Shown piece after piece: positions 41,004 through 50,127 of a DNA stretch of 64,000 nt. Numbering within the stretch: the first letter of the stretch is position 1; each line of letters begins with the position of its first letter. A program made the translations under genes and the position numbers. The stretch is from assembly GCF_000429645.1 (NCBI RefSeq), contig NZ_AUCG01000001.1:62001-126000 (forward strand). Reading direction: 5' to 3'. The stretch is from Niveispirillum irakense DSM 11586. Lineage in GTDB: Bacteria; Pseudomonadota; Alphaproteobacteria; Azospirillales; Azospirillaceae. The notes beneath the pieces were generated by a model. It was not told where the DNA came from. It saw only the letters and a list, made by a program, of their open reading frames with translations, and ran no database searches.

Positions 41004-43088
41004 ATGTCGATGCCTTTCCGCCGGCCGCTGCTGGCCGCCGCGTTATTGCTGACCGTGGCCGCGATGCCGTTGCAGGCCGCACCGCCGGGGGCCGACTGGC
41101 CCGGCTATGGCGGCCCGGACGAGAACCATTACAGCCCGCTGGCCCAGATCAATGAAGGCAATATAAACCGGCTCAAACTGGCCTGGTATCATGATATCGA
41201 CGTCCCGCCCTCCAGCTTCACTGCCCCCATCGCGGTGGACGGCGTGCTGTATTTCGCAGCCGGCCATGCCGTTATCCATGCCATGGATGCAGCTACGGGC
41301 AAGCTGCTCTGGCGTTATGATCCGGAAGCCTGGAAGCAGGCGGGACAGAAGCTGCGCGGCGCCTGGGGCATCCGTGGCATCGCTTATGACCAGGGCCGCA
41401 TCTTCACCGGCACCATCGACGGTCGCCTGATCGCCATCGACGCCCGCACCGGCAAGCCGGAATGGAGCGTCATGACGGTGGAGAAGGAGGACGAGCGCTA
41501 TGTCACCGGCGCGCCCTGGGTGTTCAACGGCAAGGTAGTGATCGGCCATGGCGGCGCGGATTTCGCGCCCATCCGTGGCTATGTCACGGCTTACGACCAG
41601 AAGACCGGCAAGCAACTCTGGCGCTTCCACACCGTCCCCGGCGACCCCGCCAAAGGGTTCGAGAACAAGGCCATGGAGATGGCCGCCAAGACCTGGACGG
41701 GCGAATGGTGGAAATATGGCGGCGGCGGCACGGTATGGAATACCATGGCCTACGACCCCAAATTCAACCGGCTCTATATCGGCACAGGCAACGGGTCACC
41801 ATGGAACCAGAAGATCCGCAGTCCCGGCGGCGGCGACAATCTGTTCCTCTGTTCCATCGTCGCCCTGGATGCCGACACGGGCGCGTATGTCTGGCACTAC
41901 CAGACCAATCCGGGGGAAACCTGGGACTATAATTCCTCGATGGATATCGAGCTGGCGGAGCTGGAGATCGACGGCAAGCGTCGGCCGGTCATCCTGCACG
42001 CGCCCAAGAACGGCTTTTTCTATGTCATCGACCGGGAAACGGGAAAGCTGATCTCGGCGGAGAAGATCGTGAAGGTCAATTGGGCCGACCGGATCGATAT
42101 CGAAACCGGCCGCCCTGTGGAGAACCCGGCCGCCCGGTACCCCGATGGCAAGCCGGCGCTGGTTTTCCCCTCCCCCTTCGGCGCCCATAATGTGGAGGCC
42201 ATGTCCTTCAACCCGAAGACGGGGCTGGTCTATATTCCGGTGATGGAGCGCGGGCAGGTCTATGTCGACCCGCCGGGCGACCTGTCGCAATGGCGCCATT
42301 CCGGCGGCCAGCGCCTGTCCACCGGTACCGGCGCCCCGCCGGACGCCATGCAGCCTCCGCCGCCGACCAGCGCGCTCCTGGCCTGGAATCCTGTGACACA
42401 GAAGGAAGCCTGGCGATTGCCGTTAAAGGGTGCGCGCAATGGCGCCACCGCGACCACCGCCGGCAATCTGGTGATGCAGGGCCGTGCTGTGGGCCGCTTC
42501 GACATCCTGGCTGCCAACAATGGCAGGACAGTCTGGTCCTTCGACGCCCAGACCGCTGTGCAGGCCCAACCCATCACCTACATGGCCAAGGGCAAGCAGT
42601 ACATCACGGTCATCGCCGGTGCCCGCTATCCCGGGGCCATCGGTCTGGACCGGGAATGGAATTATCATGATCAGCAATGGCGGGTGCTGACCTTCGCGCT
42701 GGAAGGCAAGGCCACCCTGCCGCCCCGGCCGGCGCCGATGGACATGCCGCTGATCGAAACTGACCGGATCGATCCGGCGCTGGCCACGGCCGGGCGCACC
42801 ACCTATGCCCAGCGCTGCTCCATCTGCCATGGTCCGGCCGCCCGTTCCGGCGGCGCCGCACCCGACCTGCTGCGGTCCCCCATTGTCGGCGATGGCGACA
42901 GCTTCAAGACCGTCCTGCATGACGGCGTGCTGCGTGAGCGCGGGATGCCCGATTTCCCCGAACTGAGCGATGGCGAGCTGGAAGGCTTGCGCCATTACAT
43001 CCATCAACGCGCGCGGGAGGAAGCGGCAATCGATGCCGGTACCCTGACCCGCCCGCCCGCCAGCAGAGGCAGCAATGAAGGTCAATGA
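41004..43088 (+). CDS. PQQ-dependent quinohemoprotein alcohol dehydrogenase
   Basis: 694 residues. Signal peptide MSMPFRRPLLAAALLLTVAAMPLQA, then an eight-bladed propeller with tryptophan-docking repeats and a C-terminal cytochrome c domain with heme motif Cys605-S-I-Cys608-His609. Catalytic Asp occurs in ETWDYNSS; GGGTVWNTMAYDPKFNRLYIGTGNGSPWN contributes to the PQQ/Ca2+ site. The adjacent Cys pair that normally faces PQQ (CCDxVNRG in methanol/ethanol enzymes) is missing: the region reads LRGAWGIRGIAY (residues about 117-128). It oxidises an alcohol in the periplasm. The stop lies inside the FadB-like gene. Confidence 0.93.
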   Translation: MSMPFRRPLLAAALLLTVAAMPLQAAPPGADWPGYGGPDENHYSPLAQINEGNINRLKLAWYHDIDVPPSSFTAPIAVDGVLYFAAGHAVIHAMDAATGKLLWRYDPEAWKQAGQKLRGAWGIRGIAYDQGRIFTGTIDGRLIAIDARTGKPEWSVMTVEKEDERYVTGAPWVFNGKVVIGHGGADFAPIRGYVTAYDQKTGKQLWRFHTVPGDPAKGFENKAMEMAAKTWTGEWWKYGGGGTVWNTMAYDPKFNRLYIGTGNGSPWNQKIRSPGGGDNLFLCSIVALDADTGAYVWHYQTNPGETWDYNSSMDIELAELEIDGKRRPVILHAPKNGFFYVIDRETGKLISAEKIVKVNWADRIDIETGRPVENPAARYPDGKPALVFPSPFGAHNVEAMSFNPKTGLVYIPVMERGQVYVDPPGDLSQWRHSGGQRLSTGTGAPPDAMQPPPPTSALLAWNPVTQKEAWRLPLKGARNGATATTAGNLVMQGRAVGRFDILAANNGRTVWSFDAQTAVQAQPITYMAKGKQYITVIAGARYPGAIGLDREWNYHDQQWRVLTFALEGKATLPPRPAPMDMPLIETDRIDPALATAGRTTYAQRCSICHGPAARSGGAAPDLLRSPIVGDGDSFKTVLHDGVLRERGMPDFPELSDGELEGLRHYIHQRAREEAAIDAGTLTRPPASRGSNEGQ

Positions 43089-45153
43089 GGTCACCGATCT
43101 GGATGTTGACGGCCCCATCGCCGTCATCACCATCCATTCCCCGCCTGTCAACGCCCTGTCCGCCGCCGTGCGCCAGGGCATCGCTGCCGCCTTCAACCAG
43201 GCTGTCGCCGACCCGGCCGTGATGGCCCTGGTGCTGATCTGCGAAGGCCGCACCTTCTTTGCCGGCGCCGACATCACGGAATTCGGCAAGCCACCGGTGG
43301 AGCCGACCCTGCGGCAATTGCAGGTGATCGTGGAGAATGCGCCCAAGCCTGTGATCGCAGCCATCCATGGCACGGCGTTGGGCGGCGGGCTGGAACTGGC
43401 GCTGGTGGCGCATTACCGGGTGGCGGTGCCATCGGCCAAATGCGGGTTGCCGGAGGTGAATATCGGCCTTCTACCCGGTGCCGGCGGCACCCAGCGCCTG
43501 CCCCGCATCGTCGGCGTGGAGAAGGCCCTGGAGCTGGTGACCAGCGGGCGCCATGTGTCCGCCAAGGAGGCCCACGCCATGGGCCTGCTGGATGCGCTGG
43601 TGACAGAGGGGGCGTTGCGCCAGGGCGCTATCGCCTTCGCCACCCAGGTGCTGAGCGAGAAGCGCGCCCTGCGCAAAGTCCGCGACCTGAATGAGAAGCT
43701 GGAGGAGGCGCGACGGGATCCCAGCCTGTTCGACCGGTTTCGCGCCGCCAACAAGGCCAAGTTCCGCGGATATCTGGCACCGGAGTACAATATCCGCGCC
43801 GTGGAGGGGAGCCTGTCCCTGCCGTTCGATCAGGGCCTGGACAATGAGCGGGCCCTGTTCAACCATCTGATGGAAGACAGCCAGTCGGCGGCCCTGCGCC
43901 ATGTGTTCTTCGCCGAGCGTCAGGCCGCCAAGGTGGATGGTCTGCCCGCCGACACAGCCACCCTGCCCATCGCAAAGGTCGGCGTCATCGGGGCCGGCAC
44001 CATGGGTGGCGGCATCGCCATGAACTTCCTGAATGCCGGGCTGCCCGTCACCATCGTGGAGACGAAGCCGGAGGCGCTGGAGCGTGGCATCGCCATCATC
44101 CGTAAGAATTACGAGAACACCGCCCGCAAAGGCAAGCTGACGGAAGAGGCTCTGGAAAAGCGCATGGGTCTGCTGACCGGATCGTTGGACCTGGCCGATC
44201 TGGGCGATTGCGATCTGGTGATTGAGGCGGTGTTCGAGCAGATGGACGTCAAGAAGGACGTCTTCGCGCGGCTGGACAAGGTGGCCAAGCCGGGTGCCAT
44301 CCTGGCCACCAACACCTCCTACCTGGACGTGGAACAGATTGCGGCGGCCACGGGCCGGCCCGATCATGTGCTGGGCCTGCATTTCTTCTCCCCCGCCAAT
44401 GTCATGCGGCTGCTGGAGATCGTGCGGACGAAGGATACCGCCGCCCCCGTCCTGGCCACAGCGGTGAAGCTGGCACGCACCATCGACAAGATCGGCGTGG
44501 TGGTCGGCAACGGCTATGGCTTCGTCGGCAATCGCATCCTGGCCGCGCGCAATATCCAGGCCGACCGGCTGGTGCTGGAAGGCGCCAGTCCGGCGGATGT
44601 GGACCGCATCCTTTATGATTTCGGCTTCACCATGGGCCATTTCCGCATGCGCGATCTGGTGGGCCTGGATGTGGGCTGGAACCGCGCCACCAGTGCGTCG
44701 GCCACTGTCCGGGAAATCCTGAATGAAAGGGGCCGACATGGGCAGAAATCGGGCGGCGGCTATTATGATTACGATGCCGACCGCAACGCCACCCTGTCCC
44801 CGGTCGCACAACAGGTCATTGCTGATGTCGCCGCCCGCGACGGCATCACGCGGCGCACCATCGACGATGCGGAGATCAGGGACCGGCTGCTGCTGGCCAT
44901 GGTAAATGAAGGGGCCAAGATCCTGGCCGATGGCATTGCCACCCGCGCGTCAGACATCGATATCGTCTGGGTCACGGGCTATGGCTGGCCGAAATACCGG
45001 GGCGGACCGATGTTCTGGGCCGATCTGCAGGGCCTGCCGGCGGTCGCCGCACGGTTGAGGGAATTGGCCGCCGCCCATGGCGACAGTCTGGCCCCCGCCC
45101 CCCTTCTGGAAAAACTGGCCTCCGAAGGCAAGGGCTTCAAGGACTTCCGCTGA
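43075..45153 (+). CDS. Bifunctional enoyl-CoA hydratase/3-hydroxyacyl-CoA dehydrogenase
   Basis: 692 residues. Residues about 10-190 are a crotonase domain ([52 protein letters not shown] with the catalytic Glu); about 300-480 form an NAD-binding 3-hydroxyacyl-CoA dehydrogenase domain ([21 protein letters not shown]), followed by two C-terminal helical domains ([24 protein letters not shown]). The domain order and length match FadJ/peroxisomal-type multifunctional proteins. The start overlaps the PQQ gene by 14 bp. It ends at a strong terminator. Confidence 0.94.
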   Translation: MKVNEVTDLDVDGPIAVITIHSPPVNALSAAVRQGIAAAFNQAVADPAVMALVLICEGRTFFAGADITEFGKPPVEPTLRQLQVIVENAPKPVIAAIHGTALGGGLELALVAHYRVAVPSAKCGLPEVNIGLLPGAGGTQRLPRIVGVEKALELVTSGRHVSAKEAHAMGLLDALVTEGALRQGAIAFATQVLSEKRALRKVRDLNEKLEEARRDPSLFDRFRAANKAKFRGYLAPEYNIRAVEGSLSLPFDQGLDNERALFNHLMEDSQSAALRHVFFAERQAAKVDGLPADTATLPIAKVGVIGAGTMGGGIAMNFLNAGLPVTIVETKPEALERGIAIIRKNYENTARKGKLTEEALEKRMGLLTGSLDLADLGDCDLVIEAVFEQMDVKKDVFARLDKVAKPGAILATNTSYLDVEQIAAATGRPDHVLGLHFFSPANVMRLLEIVRTKDTAAPVLATAVKLARTIDKIGVVVGNGYGFVGNRILAARNIQADRLVLEGASPADVDRILYDFGFTMGHFRMRDLVGLDVGWNRATSASATVREILNERGRHGQKSGGGYYDYDADRNATLSPVAQQVIADVAARDGITRRTIDDAEIRDRLLLAMVNEGAKILADGIATRASDIDIVWVTGYGWPKYRGGPMFWADLQGLPAVAARLRELAAAHGDSLAPAPLLEKLASEGKGFKDFR

Positions 45154-45170
45154 GAAAGCGTCTCTTCTTC

Positions 45171-45208
45171 AGCCGCCGCTCCAGATGACATCGGAGCGGC
45201 GGCTTTTT
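45171..45208 (+). terminator. Rho-independent terminator after the FadB-like gene
   Basis: Perfect 12-bp stem AGCCGCCGCTCC / GGAGCGGCGGCT with a 10-nt loop, followed by TTTTT. Confidence 0.93.
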
Positions 45209-45222
45209 CATGTCCCGATCCC

Positions 45223-45250
45223 AAAAAAACCCGGTGGCAGAGCCACCGGG
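45223..45250 (-). terminator. Rho-independent terminator of the TonB receptor gene
   Basis: On the minus strand CCCGGTGGC-TCT-GCCACCGGG followed by TTTTTTT, 59 bp beyond the receptor stop codon. It stands back to back with the plus-strand terminator. Confidence 0.92.
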
Positions 45251-45308
45251 GGAAGTGAGTTTGCTGGGAGGAGCCGGGACTATCAGGTATCCCCCCAGCC
45301 TTCACCGA

Positions 45309-48161
45309 TCAGAACTTGGCGCGTACACCAACGGTGTAGGCACGACCGACAGTGTCATACAAGGAGATGATTGTCGGCAAGTTCAGACCGGGAATGGTGC
45401 CCGGAACCAGCGGCGGATCACGGTCGAACAGGTTGTTCGCTGTCAGGAACAGTTCGGTCTCCGCGCCGAAGGCCTGGGTCCGATAGGTGACGGTGGCATC
45501 GGTGTACCAGACGGCACTCTGCTTGGCGCCGTTGTAGTTCTGGTTCGGCTCCTGACTGCCCAGGGCCCATTTGCCGATATATTGTTCAGAGACGAAGATG
45601 TTGAAATCACCGATATCGTAGGAAACGTTCAGCGTGCCGCGCCATTTCGGCCGGGCGATCGGCTGGTTGGCGCTGCTGCCATAGCCTGCGAAATCATAGA
45701 CCGGAGCCGTAGCGGACTGCTGCGTCTTGTATTCGTCCAGATAGGAGGCGTAGAGGCGCAGGGTCAGGTCGCCGGGCCCTGCTTCCGTGCGGTAGGTGGC
45801 GTCGAAATCGATGCCGCTTGTGCGCAGGAAGGCGATATTGGCCGGCGCCAGACGGACACTGGTGGGGAACGCCGTGGCACTGGGCCGGGTGATCAGGGCG
45901 CATTCCGGCGCCGTGCCGCCGCTGGCCTGACAGTTGGTGACCATCTGGATCGGGGTCAGGCTGCCGATGGCACCGTCGATCTTCAGGCGGAAATAATCCA
46001 CCGACAGGCTGAAGCCCGGCAGGAAGGACGGGGTCAGCACGCCACCGATGGAGAAGGTGTCCGCTTCTTCCGGCTTCAGGCCGGTATTGCCGCCACTGAT
46101 CTGCGGCACATTGGCGGTGATGCCGCTGACCGGGTCGACAAGGGTACCAATGGCCGACTGGTCACCGGCGTAAAGGTCGAACAGGGTGGGGGCCCGGATA
46201 TCGCGCGACCGGGTGGTACGCAGCAGGAAATCATCCACCGGCCTCCAGGTGGCGCCCAGCTTCCAGGTCTCGACCCGGCCGCTGGTGCTGTAATCGGTGA
46301 TGCGGCCGGCGGCGTTGATGTCCAGGCTCTTGGCGAAAGCCATGTCACTCAGCACCGGCACATTCACCTCAAGGAAGCCTTCCTTGACATTCACGTCACC
46401 GGCGGCCTCACCGACATTGGTCAGCCAGTAAAACAGGGCCGAGGAGGGAACGCCCTGCACACCGTTGAAATAGGCCGCGCGTTCCGCCGCCGTGTCCAGC
46501 AGGGCCGGGTTGGCATTGCTGGTCAGCTTCAGCTTCTGTGTGCGGTATTCAGCACCGAACGCCACATCGACCGTACCAGCGGGCAGTTCAAACAGGGAAC
46601 CCTGCATGGCGGCGGAAACCATGTGCTGGGTGATCGCCGCATCGTAGGACGAGGTGCCCGTGGCATAGGCGTAGCCGTCCGGCGTCGACAGGGCGGCACC
46701 TTCGCCCATAATGTTCAACGGTTTACAGTCAGCGAAGCGCTGGCGGACGGCCGCGTCGGGGCTCAGCGTTGCACGGCACACGATGTTGCCCGAACCGTCG
46801 CGCACCGCGTCGATGGCGGCGTAGGCATTGCGCCAGTTGAACAGGCCGCTCTGATCCACGCCATGCTTGGACTTGCCATAGACATAACCGGCATTCCAGT
46901 GCCAGTCGGACCCAAAGTCACCTTCGAACCCGGCATTGGCCGTGTAATAATCTGTACGTTCCTTAGTATGCGGCTTGGGGGCATAGGAATTATAGGCCCC
47001 CACGCTGATGGAATTGGCGCCCGCCGCCGTCAACTGCGCACGCTGCGCATTGGTCAGATTCAGATAGGGATTGTCCAGATAGATGGTTGCCGATGTCGGC
47101 GGCACGAAGCTGTTGGCCAGCGACGAATAGGACAGGTCGCTGCGCGTGAAACCGCCCTGGGCATGGAACCGCACATCCGGGGTCACGTCGAAATCGAAAC
47201 GCTGGAATATCTGCTGCGTCTTCAGTGGCGCCACAGCGGTCACGTCATAGGGGATCGTATAGCCATCACCGCCGACGAAATAGGACGGCGTGCCCGTGGC
47301 GGTGCCGTTGTTGAAGGCGGTCAGGGTGCCGTCGGGCAGGAAACGTTGGTTCGCCAGCGGACCACTGAGAATCTTGCCGCCGTTGGCAGCGGTGTTCTGC
47401 GTAACGCCCTTGTAGATGACATAAGGATTGGCAGCCGAGCCGGGCGTGCCGGCGCCAGCATTCTTGCCAGCATAGATATAGCCCTGGGTGGCGATGTCAC
47501 GGTCATTACGCAGCATGCCCTTGTTGTCATACTGCTCGGCGCTCAACAGCCAATGGCCGCGCCCTTCGAAAAGGTCAGTGCCAAAGGCCGCACCCACACG
47601 GTAATTCTCGTTGTCCCCCTGCTCAGAAATGCCGTACTGCGCCTGGACCTTCGCGCCGTTGAACTTGCGGTTCAGCACGAAGTTGACCACACCGGCCACG
47701 GCGTCGGAACCATAGGCGGCAGACGCGCCGGCGGTCACCACATCCACACGCTCGATCAGCATGTTGGGGATGACATTGGTATCGACGTCGCCGCGAAAGG
47801 TGGTGGGCGGAACGCGGATACCGTCGAACAGGATAAGGGTGCGGTTACCACCGACGCCGCGCAGGTTCAGGATGTTGCCGTGCGAGGCGCTATTGGCGAA
47901 ATTGTGCGTGGACCGCGCCGGGCTGCTGGACAGTTGGAACTGCGGCAGCTTGTTCAGGGCGTCGGGAATGCTGGACGGCGTCGCCTTGGCCAGATCAGCC
48001 ACGGGGGCCACGGTGACCGGGGTCGGAGCTGTGTAGCCGTCCCGCGTGATGCGGGAACCGGTGACCACGATCTCTTCCAGCGTGTCCTGCGCCATGGCGG
48101 GGGCTGCGAGGAACACCGTGCTGGCGCTCATCAGCAGGGAGCCGACGATGCGTGCTTTCAT
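45309..48161 (-). CDS. TonB-dependent outer membrane receptor
   Basis: 950 residues from the ATG at 48161, with GGGAGG in front; the open frame upstream is not coding. Signal peptide MKARIVGSLLMSASTVFLAAPAMA, then the TonB box-like region DTLEEIVVTGSRI. The plug domain includes SIPDALNKLPQF and the segment TAGASAAYGSDAVAGVVNFVLNRK; the C-terminal beta-barrel ends in the membrane-insertion signature with terminal Phe (TVGVRAKF). It imports a substrate too large for porins. It lies among dehydrogenase and esterase genes and is preceded by two operator-like elements, so it probably brings in the substrate of the pathway. Confidence 0.95.
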   Translation of the reverse strand: MKARIVGSLLMSASTVFLAAPAMAQDTLEEIVVTGSRITRDGYTAPTPVTVAPVADLAKATPSSIPDALNKLPQFQLSSSPARSTHNFANSASHGNILNLRGVGGNRTLILFDGIRVPPTTFRGDVDTNVIPNMLIERVDVVTAGASAAYGSDAVAGVVNFVLNRKFNGAKVQAQYGISEQGDNENYRVGAAFGTDLFEGRGHWLLSAEQYDNKGMLRNDRDIATQGYIYAGKNAGAGTPGSAANPYVIYKGVTQNTAANGGKILSGPLANQRFLPDGTLTAFNNGTATGTPSYFVGGDGYTIPYDVTAVAPLKTQQIFQRFDFDVTPDVRFHAQGGFTRSDLSYSSLANSFVPPTSATIYLDNPYLNLTNAQRAQLTAAGANSISVGAYNSYAPKPHTKERTDYYTANAGFEGDFGSDWHWNAGYVYGKSKHGVDQSGLFNWRNAYAAIDAVRDGSGNIVCRATLSPDAAVRQRFADCKPLNIMGEGAALSTPDGYAYATGTSSYDAAITQHMVSAAMQGSLFELPAGTVDVAFGAEYRTQKLKLTSNANPALLDTAAERAAYFNGVQGVPSSALFYWLTNVGEAAGDVNVKEGFLEVNVPVLSDMAFAKSLDINAAGRITDYSTSGRVETWKLGATWRPVDDFLLRTTRSRDIRAPTLFDLYAGDQSAIGTLVDPVSGITANVPQISGGNTGLKPEEADTFSIGGVLTPSFLPGFSLSVDYFRLKIDGAIGSLTPIQMVTNCQASGGTAPECALITRPSATAFPTSVRLAPANIAFLRTSGIDFDATYRTEAGPGDLTLRLYASYLDEYKTQQSATAPVYDFAGYGSSANQPIARPKWRGTLNVSYDIGDFNIFVSEQYIGKWALGSQEPNQNYNGAKQSAVWYTDATVTYRTQAFGAETELFLTANNLFDRDPPLVPGTIPGLNLPTIISLYDTVGRAYTVGVRAKF

Positions 48162-48184
48162 TGTTTTACCTCCCCAGGGGTTTA

Positions 48185-48200
48185 TTACACGGTAGTGCAT
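48185..48200. promoter_or_regulatory. TTGCAC-N4-GTGCAA operator variant before the TonB receptor
   Basis: TTACACGGTAGTGCAT: the right half and spacer match the consensus, the left half has one change and the last base one. It ends 23 bp upstream of the receptor ATG, the same offset as the site before the enoyl-CoA hydratase. A TGTAAT -10-like box lies at 48189-48184 on the minus strand. Confidence 0.55.
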
Positions 48201-48224
48201 TTTTTTGGAAATTAAGCGCCAGCA

Positions 48225-48248
48225 AAAATTGCCTGTCAATGCAATTTT
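48225..48248. promoter_or_regulatory. 24-bp palindromic element, copy 1
   Basis: AAAATTGC - CTGTCAAT - GCAATTTT: perfect 8-bp arms around an 8-nt spacer, 63 bp upstream of the TonB receptor start. An identical 24-bp copy, spacer included, is at 49985-50008. Identity of the spacer points to a functional protein site. Confidence 0.6.
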
Positions 48249-48367
48249 ATGCTGAGGCAATACATCCCCCTGCATGCAGGAGATATCTCAAGAAGGCGCA
48301 GATGAACACCCCGCGCGCTGGTCGTGGGTCAAGGCGCCTTCGATAACTGGAACTGCCGGACGAAAGG

Positions 48368-49930
48368 TCAGCGGGACAGGGTTTCCCCCGTCTCGGCACT
48401 CCATTTCGCGTACCAGGGTACAAGCTGGGTGGCCCGGAAGCCTGAGACCCCTGCCGTCTGGTCAGCGATGACGAGCGGTGATGCGCTTTCAAGGTTGAAA
48501 CGGGGCCAAACCGGCAGGCCTGTACCGTTGGGATCGCCCGTGCGGATGAAGTTCAGGAAATAGCCCTGCATCATGCGGGCGATCTCTGCGTCCTTCCCCT
48601 GCACTGGCCCGCCGTCCCTGTCGCCCTCCGGTGCGAAAATATAGGGCATGTCCCCGCAATGCGGGACGCCTGCCACCTTGCCGCGCTGCTCTTGCGCAAC
48701 ATAGTCGAAATGGTAGCCATAGGCAGGCTGGCCAGTGCGGGACGCCAGCCCCGCCATGCCCATGGCAGCAGAAGTGAAGATGAAATCCGTCTGCACCTGC
48801 CGTAGCATTTCCTTGTCGTCCAGGGTGCCATAGGCCGGTTTAAGCGCGTCCATCTTGATCGCGAACCTTTCCTCCAGCACCTTGGCGTCAAAGCCCATCA
48901 GGCCAAAGACGCTGGCTTCATTGCTGGTCGATCCGCTGATGATCGGCACCCGCGCCATCTCGCCCCGCGCGAAGGTCACGGAGAGTTGGCGGTTCAGCAG
49001 CTTGCCATCGATGATGGCGCCGAATTCGGGAGGGCCCTGGTCGCCAGCCAGCACCTGGTCTGGGGTCAAGGCGCGCAGCTTGGCCAGGGCGGCGGCATCG
49101 CTGCCTTCCACCCCGACGCGCCGGGCAAAGGCCAGGCCCTGCTGTTGCGCCACCTCCATGGTACGGGTTGCATTGAAGAAGCCACCACCCGAATGGATCG
49201 AGGCGCGATGGAACAAGCCGCGCGGCACCGGTGATGCGGTCAGGGCATTGACCGCCGATCCGCCGGCCGAGCAGCCAAGGATGGTGACATTGTCGGGATC
49301 ACCACCGAACTTGGCGATGTTACGCCTCACCCATTGCAAGGATGCGATCAGGTCCGACAGCCAGTAATTGCCGACTACGCCGTCCTTGGCGTCTGCCGCC
49401 AACGCCGGATGGGCGAAGAAACCCATGCGACCGATACGGTAATTGGGCGACACCAGCACCACGCCCTGATCCACCAGGGCCGGCAGGCCCTTATCCATCA
49501 GGTAGCGATTGGAGCCGACAAAATAGGCGCCGCCATGGATGGACACAAGCACTGGCAGCTTACTGCCCGCCGATAGGTCCGGGCTGGCGACGTTCAGCGT
49601 CAGGCAGTCCTCGCTCTGCGCCGGGGCGTCGGTGGCACCCGGCGGCACCGGCTGGGTGCAGATGGCACCAAATTTTGTGGCGTCACGCACCCCCTCCCAT
49701 GGGGCGGCGGGGGCGGCAGCCTGCCAGCGCAGCAGGCCGACAGGCGGTGCGGCAAAGGGAATGCCCTTGAATATGCCGCCCTTCCCGTGCGTCTCACCAC
49801 GCAGCTTACCCAGATCGGTATCGACAACCGGTGCGGTATCGGCACGGACGGCCGCGACCGACATTGGAAGGAAAAGTCCCAGCAGCGCCAGGGCGGAAAC
49901 ACCCTGTCGCAGGCGGCGTGGAAACTCCAT
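48368..49930 (-). CDS. Exported type B carboxylesterase/lipase
   Basis: 520 residues. The N-terminus MEFPRRLRQGVSALALLGLFLPMSVAAVRA is a signal peptide. Family signatures: GIPFAAPPVGLLRW, the EDCLTLNV motif with Cys, HGGAYFVGSN, and the nucleophile Ser221 in GCSAGG (usually GESAGG; Glu is replaced by Cys). The triad acid is in the STSNEASVFG region and His in GVPHCGDM. It hydrolyses an ester in the periplasm or outside. Divergent PQQ dehydrogenase gene; the alcohol released by this enzyme may be that enzyme's substrate. Confidence 0.92.
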   Translation of the reverse strand: MEFPRRLRQGVSALALLGLFLPMSVAAVRADTAPVVDTDLGKLRGETHGKGGIFKGIPFAAPPVGLLRWQAAAPAAPWEGVRDATKFGAICTQPVPPGATDAPAQSEDCLTLNVASPDLSAGSKLPVLVSIHGGAYFVGSNRYLMDKGLPALVDQGVVLVSPNYRIGRMGFFAHPALAADAKDGVVGNYWLSDLIASLQWVRRNIAKFGGDPDNVTILGCSAGGSAVNALTASPVPRGLFHRASIHSGGGFFNATRTMEVAQQQGLAFARRVGVEGSDAAALAKLRALTPDQVLAGDQGPPEFGAIIDGKLLNRQLSVTFARGEMARVPIISGSTSNEASVFGLMGFDAKVLEERFAIKMDALKPAYGTLDDKEMLRQVQTDFIFTSAAMGMAGLASRTGQPAYGYHFDYVAQEQRGKVAGVPHCGDMPYIFAPEGDRDGGPVQGKDAEIARMMQGYFLNFIRTGDPNGTGLPVWPRFNLESASPLVIADQTAGVSGFRATQLVPWYAKWSAETGETLSR

Positions 49931-49984
49931 AGTCGCCCTCCCAATTTTTACCTGCTATGTATTTTTCACTGGGGTAACATGCAC

Positions 49985-50008
49985 AAAATTGCCTGTCAAT
50001 GCAATTTT
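49985..50008. promoter_or_regulatory. 24-bp palindromic element, copy 2
   Basis: Exact repeat of the element at 48225-48248, here 54 bp upstream of the carboxylesterase start and 119 bp before the divergent PQQ dehydrogenase. The arms AAAATTGC and GCAATTTT and the spacer are identical, so this is not chance AT-richness. Confidence 0.6.
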
Positions 50009-50060
50009 GGAGAATTGTTTCGACAGATGTTGATCGTGTCGACGCCACAAATGGTTTCGT

Positions 50061-50089
50061 TTGACAGTCACCAAATGTTGCACGATAGT
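50061..50089 (+). promoter_or_regulatory. Predicted promoter of the second PQQ dehydrogenase
   Basis: TTGACA (50061-50066) and GATAGT (50084-50089), 17 bp apart, followed by the PQQ gene start at 50128. The -10 box lies inside the TTGCAC-N4-GTGCAA site, the usual geometry of a repressor that blocks RNA polymerase. Confidence 0.55.
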
Positions 50090-50093
50090 GCAG
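50078..50093. promoter_or_regulatory. TTGCAC-N4-GTGCAG operator before the PQQ dehydrogenase
   Basis: TTGCACGATAGTGCAG, one base from the consensus palindrome, 34 bp upstream of the start codon. It overlaps the -10 box of the predicted promoter. Confidence 0.65.
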
Positions 50094-50127
50094 AAAATAA
50101 GCGAAAGCACCAGGAGGAACGTTGAGA

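Noticed and set aside
45171-45250. A riboswitch or small RNA between the FadB-like and TonB genes
   Set aside because: The structure is explained by two back-to-back intrinsic terminators.
45210-48215. A 1001-codon plus-strand frame over the TonB receptor
   Set aside because: The minus-strand frame encodes an unmistakable receptor with signal peptide and terminal Phe; the antisense product is repetitive and Gly/Arg-rich.
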